64,000 bases of DNA, taken from contig NZ_JAUMZU010000007.1 in NCBI RefSeq assembly GCF_030527965.1, positions 1 through 64,000 of the forward strand. Reading direction: 5' to 3'. Numbering within the stretch: position 1 is the first letter of the stretch; each line of letters begins with the position of its first letter. This stretch comes from Neisseria sp. (GTDB taxonomy: Bacteria > Pseudomonadota > Gammaproteobacteria > Burkholderiales > Neisseriaceae). Both the position numbers and the translations under genes were made by a program. Below, piece by piece: positions 8,149 to 17,872 of the stretch. The notes beneath the pieces are model-generated. The model saw only the letters and a program-made list of their open reading frames with translations, was not told the origin of the DNA and made no database searches.

Positions 8149-10296
8149 TTAATAACGTAAATTATTACCTTGGTAATCCATAATACGCGGCGTAATAAAA
8201 ATCAGCAACTCACTACGGTCTTCACTACGAGTACGTGATTTAAACAAATTGCCTAACAGAGGTATATCACCTAACAACGGCACTTTACTTACGCCATTAG
8301 CATTGTTTTCCTCATAAATGCCACCCAATACCAGAGTTCCGCCATCTTCTACCATGGCACGAGTCTCCAAATTATTTGTGTCAATACAAGGCTCTCCGTT
8401 ACTACCACCGCAGCTTTGGTTCACAGAGTCTTTATTGATTTTAATATCCATGATGATCTGACCATCAGGCGTAATCTGAGGGGTCACACGCAGGCCCAAT
8501 ACTGCTTTTTTGAACTCCACATCAGTCGCTCCGCTAGAAGTTTCCGATGTATAAGGAATTTCTGTACCAGATTCAATAACCGCTTCTTTTCTATCCTGAG
8601 TTAATACCCGCGGATTAGAAAGGGTTTTAGCGCGATTCTGAGCCTGTTTCGCCTGTAATTCCAAACCTAAGGCACCTGAAGCAATAGAATGAACCAACGC
8701 GATACTTGATGTTGCCGATGAAATCGGTAAGCTTATATTTGGTGCAAAAGTATACGGAGATGTTTCTGGAAGAGTATTAGAGCCACTTCGAATCGCATTA
8801 GCTCTCGCACGATTATTGCTTACATATGTTCCTTGGTTATTAGCTGCATTCGCCCAATCAGAACCCCAGCTATTTCTATTATTTACACCTTGATAACCAA
8901 ATTTAACGCCAATCTCACGGGAGAAACCATCCGAAGCGCGAACGATTCGTGCCTCAACCATTACCTGGCGGGAAGGAACATCCAGTTCTTCAACTAATTT
9001 CTGGAATTTTCGGATGATGGTATTGTTATCCGTGATGATGAGCGTATTGGTACCCGGATCAATCAATGCACTACCACGCTTACTCAAAATAGTATTGGTG
9101 GTACTGTTATTTCCATTATCTTCCAATTTCAGAATTTTACGGAATTCCTCAACATTTTTATATTTAAGCTGGAATGTTTGGGAATATAACGGCCCTAAGT
9201 CGTTAATTTCATTTTGAGCTTGTAGCGTAGCTTTATCTTTGGCCAGTAATTCATCCCTAGGTGCTACATTGATGATATTACCTTGACGGCGCATATCTAA
9301 ATTACGCGCCTCCAATACCAAATCTAAAGCCTGATCCCAAGGCACATCTTTCAAACTCAAAGTCATTTTGCCACTGACGCTATCGCTGGCCACAATATTC
9401 ATACCCGATTCTTTAGCCAAGATTTGCAAAATAGTGCGCACTTCTACATCTTGGAAATCGAAAGATACTCTTTTGCCGGTAAAGCTTTTATTTTTACTGC
9501 CATTTCTCAAACCAGCCTCAGCCACATTAGCTTTGGGCATAACCTCAAAAGACATACGACCACCCGCAACTTTTTCGCGTACGTCCCAATTACCTTTGTT
9601 CTTGATGGTGACTTCTGTATCATTACCGATACGTTTCAACACAATACCATGAACCGGAGTACTAAAATCAGAAACATCTAAGCTACGTTGTGCTTGTGTC
9701 GGCAAAGGATAATTTTTCAAAGTGATAACGATACGATCATTTTGACGCTTAATAGATGGAGTACCAGTAAAAGATGGGGCACTTACATCCACAATACCAG
9801 TATTTCCGTTGCCTTTGCGGAAATCAACAGATGCAGAACTTACCGCCTGTTCCTGTTTAACCGTCGTTCTACGTTCCGTATCAATCGATGAATTACGGTT
9901 AGCAACTACATCAGGGGCTTCATTCACATACACCCAAACCTCATTACCTTTAATTTCAGATGTATATCGCCCTGCTTTATTTAAACTCAGGACCACGCGT
10001 GTTTGGCCTTTATTTTTTGAAGTGCTAATTTGATTTAACAAAGAGTCGGAATACTCCAAAACAGGCTGTTGCAAAACAATATCCGTAGTAGGGAAATCCA
10101 ATGCTATCCGAGCAGGAGCATTCGTTACAAAGCCACTAGGTGATACAACATCACGATCAAATTTGATTTTTACAATCTTCTGATTATTAGGCAGAGTAGA
10201 CACATTGATATCGGTGATACTGCCCGCAAAAGCAGAGACTTGCATGGTTAAGCCTAAGCTGATGGCTGAAAGAGTTTTAATACTGATAGGTTTCAT
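8149..10296 (-). CDS. pilQ: Type IV pilus secretin PilQ
   Basis: PilQ forms the outer-membrane ring through which the pilus passes and transforming DNA enters. From the ATG at 10296 (AAGGGG upstream) the protein has 715 residues: a signal peptide ending near AFA (22-24), two AMIN-like segments that would bind peptidoglycan, N-domains of the secretin/STN type, and the C-terminal secretin domain with VPLLGDIPLLGNLF and LLIFITPRI. Meningococcal PilQ is longer and carries PAKQQ-type small basic repeats between the AMIN and N domains; I see none here. It is the last gene of pilMNOPQ. aroK and aroB, which follow pilQ in N. meningitidis, are absent. Confidence 0.95.
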   Translation of the reverse strand: MKPISIKTLSAISLGLTMQVSAFAGSITDINVSTLPNNQKIVKIKFDRDVVSPSGFVTNAPARIALDFPTTDIVLQQPVLEYSDSLLNQISTSKNKGQTRVVLSLNKAGRYTSEIKGNEVWVYVNEAPDVVANRNSSIDTERRTTVKQEQAVSSASVDFRKGNGNTGIVDVSAPSFTGTPSIKRQNDRIVITLKNYPLPTQAQRSLDVSDFSTPVHGIVLKRIGNDTEVTIKNKGNWDVREKVAGGRMSFEVMPKANVAEAGLRNGSKNKSFTGKRVSFDFQDVEVRTILQILAKESGMNIVASDSVSGKMTLSLKDVPWDQALDLVLEARNLDMRRQGNIINVAPRDELLAKDKATLQAQNEINDLGPLYSQTFQLKYKNVEEFRKILKLEDNGNNSTTNTILSKRGSALIDPGTNTLIITDNNTIIRKFQKLVEELDVPSRQVMVEARIVRASDGFSREIGVKFGYQGVNNRNSWGSDWANAANNQGTYVSNNRARANAIRSGSNTLPETSPYTFAPNISLPISSATSSIALVHSIASGALGLELQAKQAQNRAKTLSNPRVLTQDRKEAVIESGTEIPYTSETSSGATDVEFKKAVLGLRVTPQITPDGQIIMDIKINKDSVNQSCGGSNGEPCIDTNNLETRAMVEDGGTLVLGGIYEENNANGVSKVPLLGDIPLLGNLFKSRTRSEDRSELLIFITPRIMDYQGNNLRY

Positions 10297-10315
10297 TACA
10301 AAGTTACCCCTTAAT

Positions 10316-10852
10316 TTAATTGTTCGTTTTAGTGCTCTGATCATCTTTACTATTGTCTAACGGTAATTCCGCATTACGGAAGGTCCAATTTCCATTCGCA
10401 TCTTCAATAACCTCCGTGATCATTAATTTATCAGGCAGAATCCCTGTAATCCGGCCAAAATTCTGCCCAACATAATTACCTGCTTTAACCGTGTAAACAT
10501 GTCCATCTATTTCAACATAACCTGTTTTTTGATTACCCGAAGTAAATGATCCTACATACTTCATGTTTTCTAAACTAAACGCTTCCAACACTTCTTTCGG
10601 CCGCTTGGTATCTGGTGCATTGTGACCAGTCAAACCCAGATTTAACCGTTTCGAATTAAAGGCATTCAGCCCGTGAGTTTTAGGAGGAATATAAGTAACA
10701 GCAGGGTTAACCGTTGGTTGTTCAAATGGTTGTATATGTTTATGTGCGTCTTTTTGGGTTTGCTCCATCCATTGACGCAAATCCTCATGTTCCCCCGAGC
10801 ATGCCGTAATCAGCAAAACTAAGAGGCTAGGGAGTAAGATTTTATGTTTCAT
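10316..10852 (-). CDS. pilP: Type IV pilus inner-membrane lipoprotein PilP
   Basis: PilP links the PilNO inner-membrane platform to the periplasmic domains of PilQ. The 178-residue protein has a lipoprotein signal with lipobox ITAC and lipidated C18. A flexible linker follows, then a C-terminal beta-domain (MKYVGSFTSGNQKTGYVEID, then VGQNFGRITGI). The ATG at 10852 has GAGGAAA upstream; the frame is open further but would enter pilO. It lies 22 bases after pilO and 19 bases before pilQ. Confidence 0.93.
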   Translation of the reverse strand: MKHKILLPSLLVLLITACSGEHEDLRQWMEQTQKDAHKHIQPFEQPTVNPAVTYIPPKTHGLNAFNSKRLNLGLTGHNAPDTKRPKEVLEAFSLENMKYVGSFTSGNQKTGYVEIDGHVYTVKAGNYVGQNFGRITGILPDKLMITEVIEDANGNWTFRNAELPLDNSKDDQSTKTNN

Positions 10853-10874
10853 TATTTTATTTCCTCTCGTAATG

Positions 10875-11540
10875 TTACTGGGCAGCAGGGGCTGCATCTG
10901 CATCATTTTGCTGTTCTGAACCATTTGCAGCAGAAGCAGCTTTTTGTTCGGCCAAAACCTCTTCGGCAGGACGGGCTTTATAAGTATTGGCAGTTGCCGT
11001 GAGTGTTAAGCCATCATCCTTCTCATCTTTACTTAAGTTAATCGACTCCAAAGTAATAATACGAGAAAGTGCCCCTACATCGCGAGTAAATTGACTGATT
11101 TGGTCATATTTACCTGTAATCGAAATAGCATAAGGCAGAATCTGAATCGGACCGTCATTGGTTGTGGCCTGCGGCGTTACACTATTCATATTCATACCAT
11201 TGGTTGCTCCTGCTTGGTGCAGCTCTTGAACCAAATTAGGAATTTCTGCATCCGTAGGCAACTGTCGCAACAGCACATCAAATGATGTTCGAATTGCGGC
11301 CAATTCAGATTTCAAATTATCCAAGCTAGCAGCTTGAATACTTTTTTCAGTGTAACTGACTTTTAACTCTTCTTCTTTTTGCTTACTGGCTGCCAATTCT
11401 TCCAACTGAGTACGGAAAATAGCGAAATAACCGGCACCTAATACCGCAACAACGACTAATGCCGCAATAGCTAATTTTGCAGGCTTACCTAATAAGTGAA
11501 GCGTCTGTAAGTCAACATCTTTTAATTTTTTATCAGCCAT
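10875..11540 (-). CDS. pilO: Type IV pilus assembly protein PilO
   Basis: PilO is a bitopic inner-membrane protein that pairs with PilN to form the alignment complex. The 221-residue protein has a short cytoplasmic N-terminus, one membrane helix at about 24-43, a coiled-coil region at about 45-95 and a periplasmic ferredoxin-like domain. The C-terminal tail from about residue 195 is alanine- and glutamine-rich and probably disordered. Spacing to pilN is only two bases, which suggests tight coupling. Confidence 0.93.
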   Translation of the reverse strand: MADKKLKDVDLQTLHLLGKPAKLAIAALVVVAVLGAGYFAIFRTQLEELAASKQKEEELKVSYTEKSIQAASLDNLKSELAAIRTSFDVLLRQLPTDAEIPNLVQELHQAGATNGMNMNSVTPQATTNDGPIQILPYAISITGKYDQISQFTRDVGALSRIITLESINLSKDEKDDGLTLTATANTYKARPAEEVLAEQKAASAANGSEQQNDADAAPAAQ

Positions 11541-11542
11541 TC

Positions 11543-12178
11543 TTAATTACCCCCCGTATTATTACTTTCTGCTTCGTTCGTTTTTGCTGATGTAGTTGTC
11601 GAATCAGAGCTTTCAGATTTAACCGCAGGTACACTATATTGGTTCAACAATACTTTAAGTGAAAATTCTTGCGCATTATTAACCTGTTTAATACTCAACA
11701 ATTCTGGCTGCATAAATAAACCTGTACTCGGAATAGAACGCATGAAGCTCGCAATTTTATTGTCGCTAGTTGCGCGCCCGTTAATCAGGTAAGTATTCGG
11801 ATTGTCACCAGCTTTAATGGAAGTAAGATAAGTTCCATCAGGAATCAATACATTCAACGTATCAACAATATAGGCAGCTTGGAATCGTTTATGTTGGAGT
11901 TCTTCAATTTTCTGTTTTCGATCCAAGAAGTTACGTTTTTCTTGACTCAGCTTTTTAATTTCAACTAATTTTTTATCTTCTACTTCGATTTCTTTAGTTA
12001 AAAAAGCATTCCGTTCTTCTTGCTTGCTAATGGCCGCGCTAATCCCCATATAAGCGACTGCCGACAAGCCGATGCCAGCTGCAAGCGCTAAAAACATCAA
12101 TGTTTTAAAGCGCTGCTTCTGACGCTGCTCAATCTGCTCCCGATAGGGCAGAAGATTAATTCGCGTTAATTCAATCAT
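11543..12178 (-). CDS. pilN: Type IV pilus assembly protein PilN
   Basis: PilN binds cytoplasmic PilM through its N-terminal peptide and PilO through its periplasmic part. The conserved PilM-binding motif INLLPYREQ is at residues 7-15, followed by a membrane helix at about 25-47 and a coiled-coil stretch at about 50-90. The last 30 residues are rich in serine, threonine and asparagine and look disordered. Its ATG follows the pilM stop after one base. Confidence 0.94.
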   Translation of the reverse strand: MIELTRINLLPYREQIEQRQKQRFKTLMFLALAAGIGLSAVAYMGISAAISKQEERNAFLTKEIEVEDKKLVEIKKLSQEKRNFLDRKQKIEELQHKRFQAAYIVDTLNVLIPDGTYLTSIKAGDNPNTYLINGRATSDNKIASFMRSIPSTGLFMQPELLSIKQVNNAQEFSLKVLLNQYSVPAVKSESSDSTTTSAKTNEAESNNTGGN

Positions 12179-12179
12179 T

Positions 12180-13277
12180 TTATAAACCCCTTAATGCTAA
12201 ACCGAAAGCTGTAGTCAGCGATGCGGCATCTTGCTGTAGTTGTGATAAATCGACTCTTTTCCCGTGAGTGGCATAAATAATAGGGCTCACACATTGCGTC
12301 GCAGTATTTGTTTGCGAAAATACCGTTTCTGGCAAACCTTCTTGCAATGAAGCAGAACCTGTTAAGAAAATATGTTTGACACTTGAGAACTGATCGCTTG
12401 CTTGGGTGGTGTAATAGAATTGCAGTACACGTTGCACTTCTTGTGCCACTTGAATATTGAAACGGTCTGAAATCTGAGACTGATAATCCAAAGGACGAGA
12501 CTCTACAGAGCTTCTCATGTTTTCAGCTTCTTCTTCTGTTACTTGATAAGTGCGCTGAATTAATTGGAGTAATTGCTCACTACTCACAGGCGTTTCCTGC
12601 TTATAGAGTATCTGACCTTTTTGTAACACTAAAGCCTGCATCTGGAAATCGCCGACATCAATCACGGCAATTTTTTCATCGGTCAGCTCAGGAGCATGTT
12701 GATTAATCCAAAAGGAAAATGCATTACTTTGGGCAAATAAGTCTACATCCATGAAAGCAGGGGTAAGATTGGCACTTTCAAAAGCTTCAATTCGAGGTTC
12801 GATATCATCTTTACGTACCGCGACCAGCAAAACCTGGCGCCCCAGCGGCATAACTGAATTGCCGACCACCTGGTAGTCGTAATTCATTTCTTCAATTGAA
12901 CCGAGCTGAGAAATCTCGTTTTCAACAAAAGCATCCAAATCCAACTCACTGTCACGCGGATGAACAGCCGTTTCTACAGTAACCAAACTTTGTGGCATTG
13001 CCGCTACAATGTTTTTACCAGTCGTATTCAGCTGGGTATAAGCATGTTGCAAATAAGATACTAACTGGTCGTAATCCTGAATTTGATTACCCCGAATAAT
13101 ATTTTTCGGTAGCTTTGTAATAACGTATTTTTCCAATTGAATTTGGTTTAAACTACGCCCTGTCAATTGAACCATTTTGATGGTTTTTTGACTAATGTCC
13201 ACACCAACCGCTCCGCGAGACATCAAGCCAGACGAAGCTTTGTTTGTTGTATTTTTTTGGTTTTTTAATAAACGCAT
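12180..13277 (-). CDS. pilM: Type IV pilus actin-like ATPase PilM
   Basis: PilM is a cytoplasmic actin/FtsA-like protein that docks onto PilN and connects the pilus platform to the motor ATPases. The 365-residue protein shows the first phosphate-binding segment GVDISQKTIKMVQL at about 25-38, a second IAVIDVGDFQMQALV at about 208-222, and an FLTGSASLQEGLPE adenosine-type motif near 308-321. It heads pilMNOPQ and is divergent from ponA across about 155 bases, a synteny known from other Neisseria. Confidence 0.95.
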   Translation of the reverse strand: MRLLKNQKNTTNKASSGLMSRGAVGVDISQKTIKMVQLTGRSLNQIQLEKYVITKLPKNIIRGNQIQDYDQLVSYLQHAYTQLNTTGKNIVAAMPQSLVTVETAVHPRDSELDLDAFVENEISQLGSIEEMNYDYQVVGNSVMPLGRQVLLVAVRKDDIEPRIEAFESANLTPAFMDVDLFAQSNAFSFWINQHAPELTDEKIAVIDVGDFQMQALVLQKGQILYKQETPVSSEQLLQLIQRTYQVTEEEAENMRSSVESRPLDYQSQISDRFNIQVAQEVQRVLQFYYTTQASDQFSSVKHIFLTGSASLQEGLPETVFSQTNTATQCVSPIIYATHGKRVDLSQLQQDAASLTTAFGLALRGL

Positions 13278-13431
13278 AATGTGAGTTTCCTGCCAAGTAA
13301 AGTAAGCAACAGTGTTGGCTTCCGTAAGTTGTTTAAGTATATTTCGTAATTCGTGTTAAGCGAACCCTCCGAAATATTTGTGTCATTTTACTTTATTTAC
13401 TGCCATTAATGGCAAAATTTATTATTCAGTC

Positions 13432-15813
13432 ATGATTAAAAAAATTATTACCATCTGTTTGGGGCTTTTTTTAGGTTTAGCTTTATTTGCCGTTGGCCTG
13501 TTAGCCATTGCTATTTTGGTTACCTATCCGAAACTCCCTTCTTTAGATACCGTACAACACTATCAACCCAGAATGCCTCTGACCATCTATTCTTCAGATG
13601 GTAAATTAATCGGACTATACGGTGAAGAGCGAAGGGCTTTCACCAAAATAGAAGATTTTCCTAAAGTTTTGAAAGACGCCGTCATAGCTGCAGAAGATAA
13701 GCGGTTTTACGACCACTGGGGCGTTGATGTAATTGGCGTTTCCCGTGCGATACTCAGCAATATAACAGGAGGTGTTCGATCCGGTGCTAGTACCATTACC
13801 CAACAAGTAGCCAGAAACTTTTTCCTAACTAACGAGCGTACGTTTACCCGTAAGTTCAATGAAGCTCTACTGGCTTACAAAATCGAGCAGTCATTAAGTA
13901 AGGATCAGATTTTAGAGCTATATTTCAATCAGATTTATTTAGGTCAACGGGCTTACGGCTTTGCCTCCGCAGCCCAGATTTATTTTAACAAACCCGTACA
14001 AAAACTAACCTTAGCCGAGGCAACGATTTTAGCAGGCTTGCCTAAGGCGCCGTCTACTTTCAACCCTATCGTAAACCCTGAACGAGCCAAACTCAGACAA
14101 GAATATATTCTGAATAATATGGTTCAGGAAAAAATGATTACGCCTGAGCAACGTGCCGAAGCACTCAACGAGCAACTTCACTACGAACGTTATGTTCAAC
14201 AGATTGATCAAAGCGCTTTATATGTTGCAGAAATGGTACGCCAAGAGCTTTATGAGAAGTATGGTGAATCAGCCTACACCCAAGGTTTCAAGGTATATAC
14301 GACGGTAAACACCCAGAATCAAAAAGTTGCCACAGAAGCCTTACGCCGCACTCTGCGGAGCTTTGACCACGGCAGCAGTTATCGCGGCGCCGAAAACTAT
14401 ATTGATTTAGATAAAGGTGAAAATGAAGAAGAAGAGATCGGGGACTATCTCTCGAAACTCTATGACATAGACGGCATGGTTCCAGCCGTTGTGACATCCG
14501 CAGGGAAAAAAGGCGTACAAGTTCAATTACCCAACGGTAAACGGACCAACGTTAGCTTAGGTTTTGCCGCACGTGCTTTAAATAATAGCAAAATGGGCGA
14601 TGCGCAAATCCGACGCGGTGCGGTTATCCGCCTGCAAAAATTGAAAAATGGCGGCTGGACTGTCACTCAAGAACCTTTATTACAAGGTGCTTTGGTTTCA
14701 CTGGATGCCAAAACAGGTGCGATACGTGCACTCGTAGGAGGGTATGACTTCCATAGCAAATCCTTTAACCGGGCAACCCAGGCTCAACGCCAGCCCGGTT
14801 CGACCTTCAAACCGTTCATCTATTCCGCTGCACTGGCAAAAGGTATGACGGCAGCAACAGTTGTCAATGATGCGCCTTTGACCTTACCCGGCCACGGTCC
14901 AAACGGCCGGCCTTGGCAGCCTAAAAACTCAGACGGCGTTTACTCTGGTTTCATTACCTTGCGTCAGGCGCTGACCAAATCTAAAAACATGGTGTCAATC
15001 CGAGTTTTGATGTCAATCGGCATTCCTTACGCCCAGCAGTACATCCAACGCTTCGGCTTTAACCCTGCCGACCATCCGGCCGGTTTATCCATGGCTTTGG
15101 GCACCGGCTTGGCTACCCCGCTGCAAGTTGCGGAAGGTTATGCCGTATTTGCCAACGGCGGTCACAAAATATCGTCTTATGTTATTGATAAAATTTACGA
15201 TAGCAGCAATAACCTGCGGGCACAGATGAAACCTTTGGTTGCCGGGGAAACGGCCCCTCAGGTGATTGACCCACGCAATGCCTATATCATGTATAAAATT
15301 ATGCAAGACGTTGTCCGTCATGGTACGGCCACTCGGGCGAACGCACTGGGCCGTTCTGATATTGCAGGTAAAACCGGCACCACCAACGATAACAAAGACG
15401 CGTGGTTTGTCGGATTCAATCCCGATATTGTTACTGCTGTTTATATCGGTTTTGATAAGCCTATCAGTATGGGACGGGCGGCTTTTGGCGGCACTATTGC
15501 CTTGCCGGTCTGGGTCAACTACATGAGGTTCGCGTTAAAAGGAGTGCCAAGCAAAGGCATGGCCGTGCCTTCCGGCATCGTTAATCGCGGCGGCGAATAT
15601 TTCTTGAAAGAGCAGCAGGCCACCAATCCAAAATTGGCATTGGATAACCGTGCCAGCGGCCCTGTTACAACGCCGAATCGTTCAAACAACGGTAATGCGC
15701 AAAAACCACGAGCCGCGAATAATGGCGATGCAGGGAACGAAACACCGGTGGAACCGACCAATCGACACCCTGCGCAAGGTGGTGGTAATAGCAATCTGGA
15801 TTCGCTGTTTTAG
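13432..15813 (+). CDS. ponA: Penicillin-binding protein 1A
   Basis: A bifunctional class A PBP that polymerises and cross-links peptidoglycan in the periplasm. The 793-residue protein has an N-terminal membrane anchor (about 8-30), a glycosyltransferase domain with EDKRFYDHWG (E88) and GASTITQQVARN, and a transpeptidase domain with S457-TFK, SKN at 517-519 and KTGTT at 647-651. The C-terminal tail is a low-complexity, Asn/Pro-rich stretch. The ATG at 13432 lacks a good Shine-Dalgarno; an in-frame TTG at 13378 would add 18 unlikely residues. The 3' third of the gene is visibly more GC-rich than the 5' part. Confidence 0.95.
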   Translation: MIKKIITICLGLFLGLALFAVGLLAIAILVTYPKLPSLDTVQHYQPRMPLTIYSSDGKLIGLYGEERRAFTKIEDFPKVLKDAVIAAEDKRFYDHWGVDVIGVSRAILSNITGGVRSGASTITQQVARNFFLTNERTFTRKFNEALLAYKIEQSLSKDQILELYFNQIYLGQRAYGFASAAQIYFNKPVQKLTLAEATILAGLPKAPSTFNPIVNPERAKLRQEYILNNMVQEKMITPEQRAEALNEQLHYERYVQQIDQSALYVAEMVRQELYEKYGESAYTQGFKVYTTVNTQNQKVATEALRRTLRSFDHGSSYRGAENYIDLDKGENEEEEIGDYLSKLYDIDGMVPAVVTSAGKKGVQVQLPNGKRTNVSLGFAARALNNSKMGDAQIRRGAVIRLQKLKNGGWTVTQEPLLQGALVSLDAKTGAIRALVGGYDFHSKSFNRATQAQRQPGSTFKPFIYSAALAKGMTAATVVNDAPLTLPGHGPNGRPWQPKNSDGVYSGFITLRQALTKSKNMVSIRVLMSIGIPYAQQYIQRFGFNPADHPAGLSMALGTGLATPLQVAEGYAVFANGGHKISSYVIDKIYDSSNNLRAQMKPLVAGETAPQVIDPRNAYIMYKIMQDVVRHGTATRANALGRSDIAGKTGTTNDNKDAWFVGFNPDIVTAVYIGFDKPISMGRAAFGGTIALPVWVNYMRFALKGVPSKGMAVPSGIVNRGGEYFLKEQQATNPKLALDNRASGPVTTPNRSNNGNAQKPRAANNGDAGNETPVEPTNRHPAQGGGNSNLDSLF

Positions 15814-15842
15814 CCTCCTGCTTGCTATAGTTTGAAACAAAA

Positions 15843-15870
15843 AGCCTGTCTGAAAGTATTCAGACAGGCT
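15843..15870. terminator. Inverted DUS pair, terminator of ponA
   Basis: AGCCTGTCTGAA at 15843-15854 and TTCAGACAGGCT at 15859-15870 form a stem with a 4-base loop. An A-run precedes and TTTTT follows, a textbook intrinsic terminator built from DUS with A at the first position. Confidence 0.85.
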
Positions 15871-16058
15871 TTTTCGTAGGCAATATTGTAATTTCCTGTG
15901 TCCTTATTGCCCTTCCTTTTATATTCAAGACTCAGAGTTTGGATTACACACGGGACACTTCAGAACAAATAACCAAACCTTACGAAATAAGGCAACCCTA
16001 ATCTGCCAATAAAATCCAAGCAAACTGGAGCATCAATAAATGCCCCAGGCAAAACAAA

Positions 16059-16116
16059 TGCCTGTCTGAAAAAATCGGCTGTATTGTCTTTACCAACAGC
16101 ATTTTTCAGACAGGCA
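16059..16116. terminator. Wide inverted DUS pair near the ubiB 3' end
   Basis: TGCCTGTCTGAA at 16059-16070 and TTCAGACAGGCA at 16105-16116 are 34 bases apart, followed by TTTTT on the plus strand. The long loop makes termination less certain. Confidence 0.6.
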
Positions 16117-16173
16117 TTTTTCTAACCCTTTATTAAGAATTCATATTTGCCTTGATTTCATTCCCATATCTGG

Positions 16174-17694
16174 TTACTTAAACAACAGAATCAACACCAA
16201 GGCTACAGCTATCACCGCCAGCCAAACATTCTGGCGTTGTTGCGTTTTTACCAAATGAATATAAGCATCACGCATTTCTTGCTGTCTGGCCTCGTCCACC
16301 AACATATTGATTTTACGTGGCAGACTGGGAAGAATTTGCGCCCAGTCGAGCGATTCGTTTTTAAAATTATTCAACAGCGCTTTAGGGCCGACCTGCTCGG
16401 CCATCCATTTGGTCAGGAAAGGTTTCGCGGTAGCCCAAAGATCCAATTCAGGATCAAGCTGGCGACCCAGGCCTTCAATATTGAGTAAGGTTTTTTGTAA
16501 CAAAACCAACTGCGGCTGAATTTCCACATTGAACCGGCGGCTGGTTTCAAACAAACGCATCAACACAAGGCCGAAAGAGATTTGCGATAAAGGCTTGTTG
16601 AAAATCGGTTCGCACACGGCACGTACCGCCGCTTCCAATTCCTCTGCCCGCGTATCGGGCGGCACCCAACCTGATTCGATATGGGCGGTTGCAACCCGAT
16701 GGTAATCGCGGTTGAAAAAGGCAAGAAAATTAATCGCCAGATAGCGTTTATCATAGCCAGTCAAACTACCGACGATGCCGAAATCCAAAGCGATATAGCG
16801 GCCATCGTCCGCCACCAGAATATTGCCCGGATGCATGTCGGCATGGAAGAATCCGTAGCGAAACACTTGCGTAAAGAAAATTTCAACGCCATAGCGAGCC
16901 AGCCGCTCAAGGTCGATATGTTTGGCTTTTAATGCCGCAATATCAGCCACGGGCGTGCCGTCCATCCATTCAATGGTCAATATATCGCGGCTGCAATAAT
17001 CGTAATATACCTTCGGCACTATGAGCATGGTGCTGTCTTTAAAATTGCGGCCGAGCTGGCTGGCATTCGCTGCCTCCCGCATCAAATCCAGTTCGTCATG
17101 CAGATATTTGTCGAATTCATCAACCACTTCGCGCGGACGCAGTCTCCGACCGTCCGCAAAAAGCCGCTCCACCCACAGCGCACCGAAACGCAGTAATGCT
17201 AAATCCTGCTCGATTACCGGAGCAAGATTTGGCCGAAGCACCTTCACTGCCACCTGTTCACCGCTATGCAAACGGGCTTTATGCACTTGTGCCACCGAAG
17301 CGCTGGCAACCGGCGTCGCATCAAATTCGGCATACAGCATATCAACCGGTTTGCCGAGTGATGCCTCAATCTGACGGCGCGACAAATCCGCATCAAAAGG
17401 CGGCACACGATCTTGTAATTTCGACAGCTCTGTCGCGTAATCATGTGCAATCAAATCCGGACGGGTCGACAATACCTGCCCGAATTTGACGAACACAGGG
17501 CCCAAGCTCTCCAAAGCCAACCTCAGGCGCACCGGTAAAGGCTCATGTTTGAACTCCGAAGACTGAGGAAACCTGACCAACCACCTGCCCAACCTGCTCC
17601 GGCCGGACAAAGGGGTAAAAAGCTCGGCCAAACCATAACGGTAAATGGTTTTGGTCAAAGTAGACGTGCGTTTAAGCCATTTCATCGCAAGCAT
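16174..17694 (-). CDS. ubiB: Ubiquinone biosynthesis kinase-like protein UbiB
   Basis: UbiB is an ADCK/ABC1-type atypical kinase/ATPase needed for ubiquinone synthesis, anchored in the inner membrane. The 506-residue protein has the family hallmark KxGQ in [13 protein letters not shown] (about 69-81), the ATP lysine in VAVKVLRP, an [10 protein letters not shown] catalytic-loop equivalent and DFG in ALDFGIVG. A hydrophobic C-terminal segment ([16 protein letters not shown]) is the membrane anchor. The start may be the ATG at 17694 or 17685; the AAAAG upstream is better spaced for 17685. It is a lone minus-strand gene. Confidence 0.94.
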   Translation of the reverse strand: MLAMKWLKRTSTLTKTIYRYGLAELFTPLSGRSRLGRWLVRFPQSSEFKHEPLPVRLRLALESLGPVFVKFGQVLSTRPDLIAHDYATELSKLQDRVPPFDADLSRRQIEASLGKPVDMLYAEFDATPVASASVAQVHKARLHSGEQVAVKVLRPNLAPVIEQDLALLRFGALWVERLFADGRRLRPREVVDEFDKYLHDELDLMREAANASQLGRNFKDSTMLIVPKVYYDYCSRDILTIEWMDGTPVADIAALKAKHIDLERLARYGVEIFFTQVFRYGFFHADMHPGNILVADDGRYIALDFGIVGSLTGYDKRYLAINFLAFFNRDYHRVATAHIESGWVPPDTRAEELEAAVRAVCEPIFNKPLSQISFGLVLMRLFETSRRFNVEIQPQLVLLQKTLLNIEGLGRQLDPELDLWATAKPFLTKWMAEQVGPKALLNNFKNESLDWAQILPSLPRKINMLVDEARQQEMRDAYIHLVKTQQRQNVWLAVIAVALVLILLFK

Positions 17695-17750
17695 CTTTTA
17701 TTAAAGTGAATGATAAACGGCCGATTCTGGTTCGAACCGGCCATCGCGTT

Positions 17751-17762
17751 TTCAGACAGGCA
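17751..17762 (-). repeat. Single DUS
   Basis: TTCAGACAGGCA in the gap between the nitroreductase gene and ubiB. Confidence 0.9.
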
Positions 17763-17872
17763 TAAGCCAAAAAGCGTTTCTATTGTATCCATAAACCGTT
17801 TTCGGCATGAAAATTATAATAGATAGAGTAGCCCATCACATTCTGATCATGGACAAATGACCACATGGCCCC

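Larger units (their letters stand above)
15814..16173. other. 360-base intergenic region between ponA and ubiB
   Basis: No gene is visible. It holds two inverted DUS pairs (15843-15870 and 16059-16116), one near each converging gene, and about 190 bases of unremarkable sequence between them. Confidence 0.7.
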
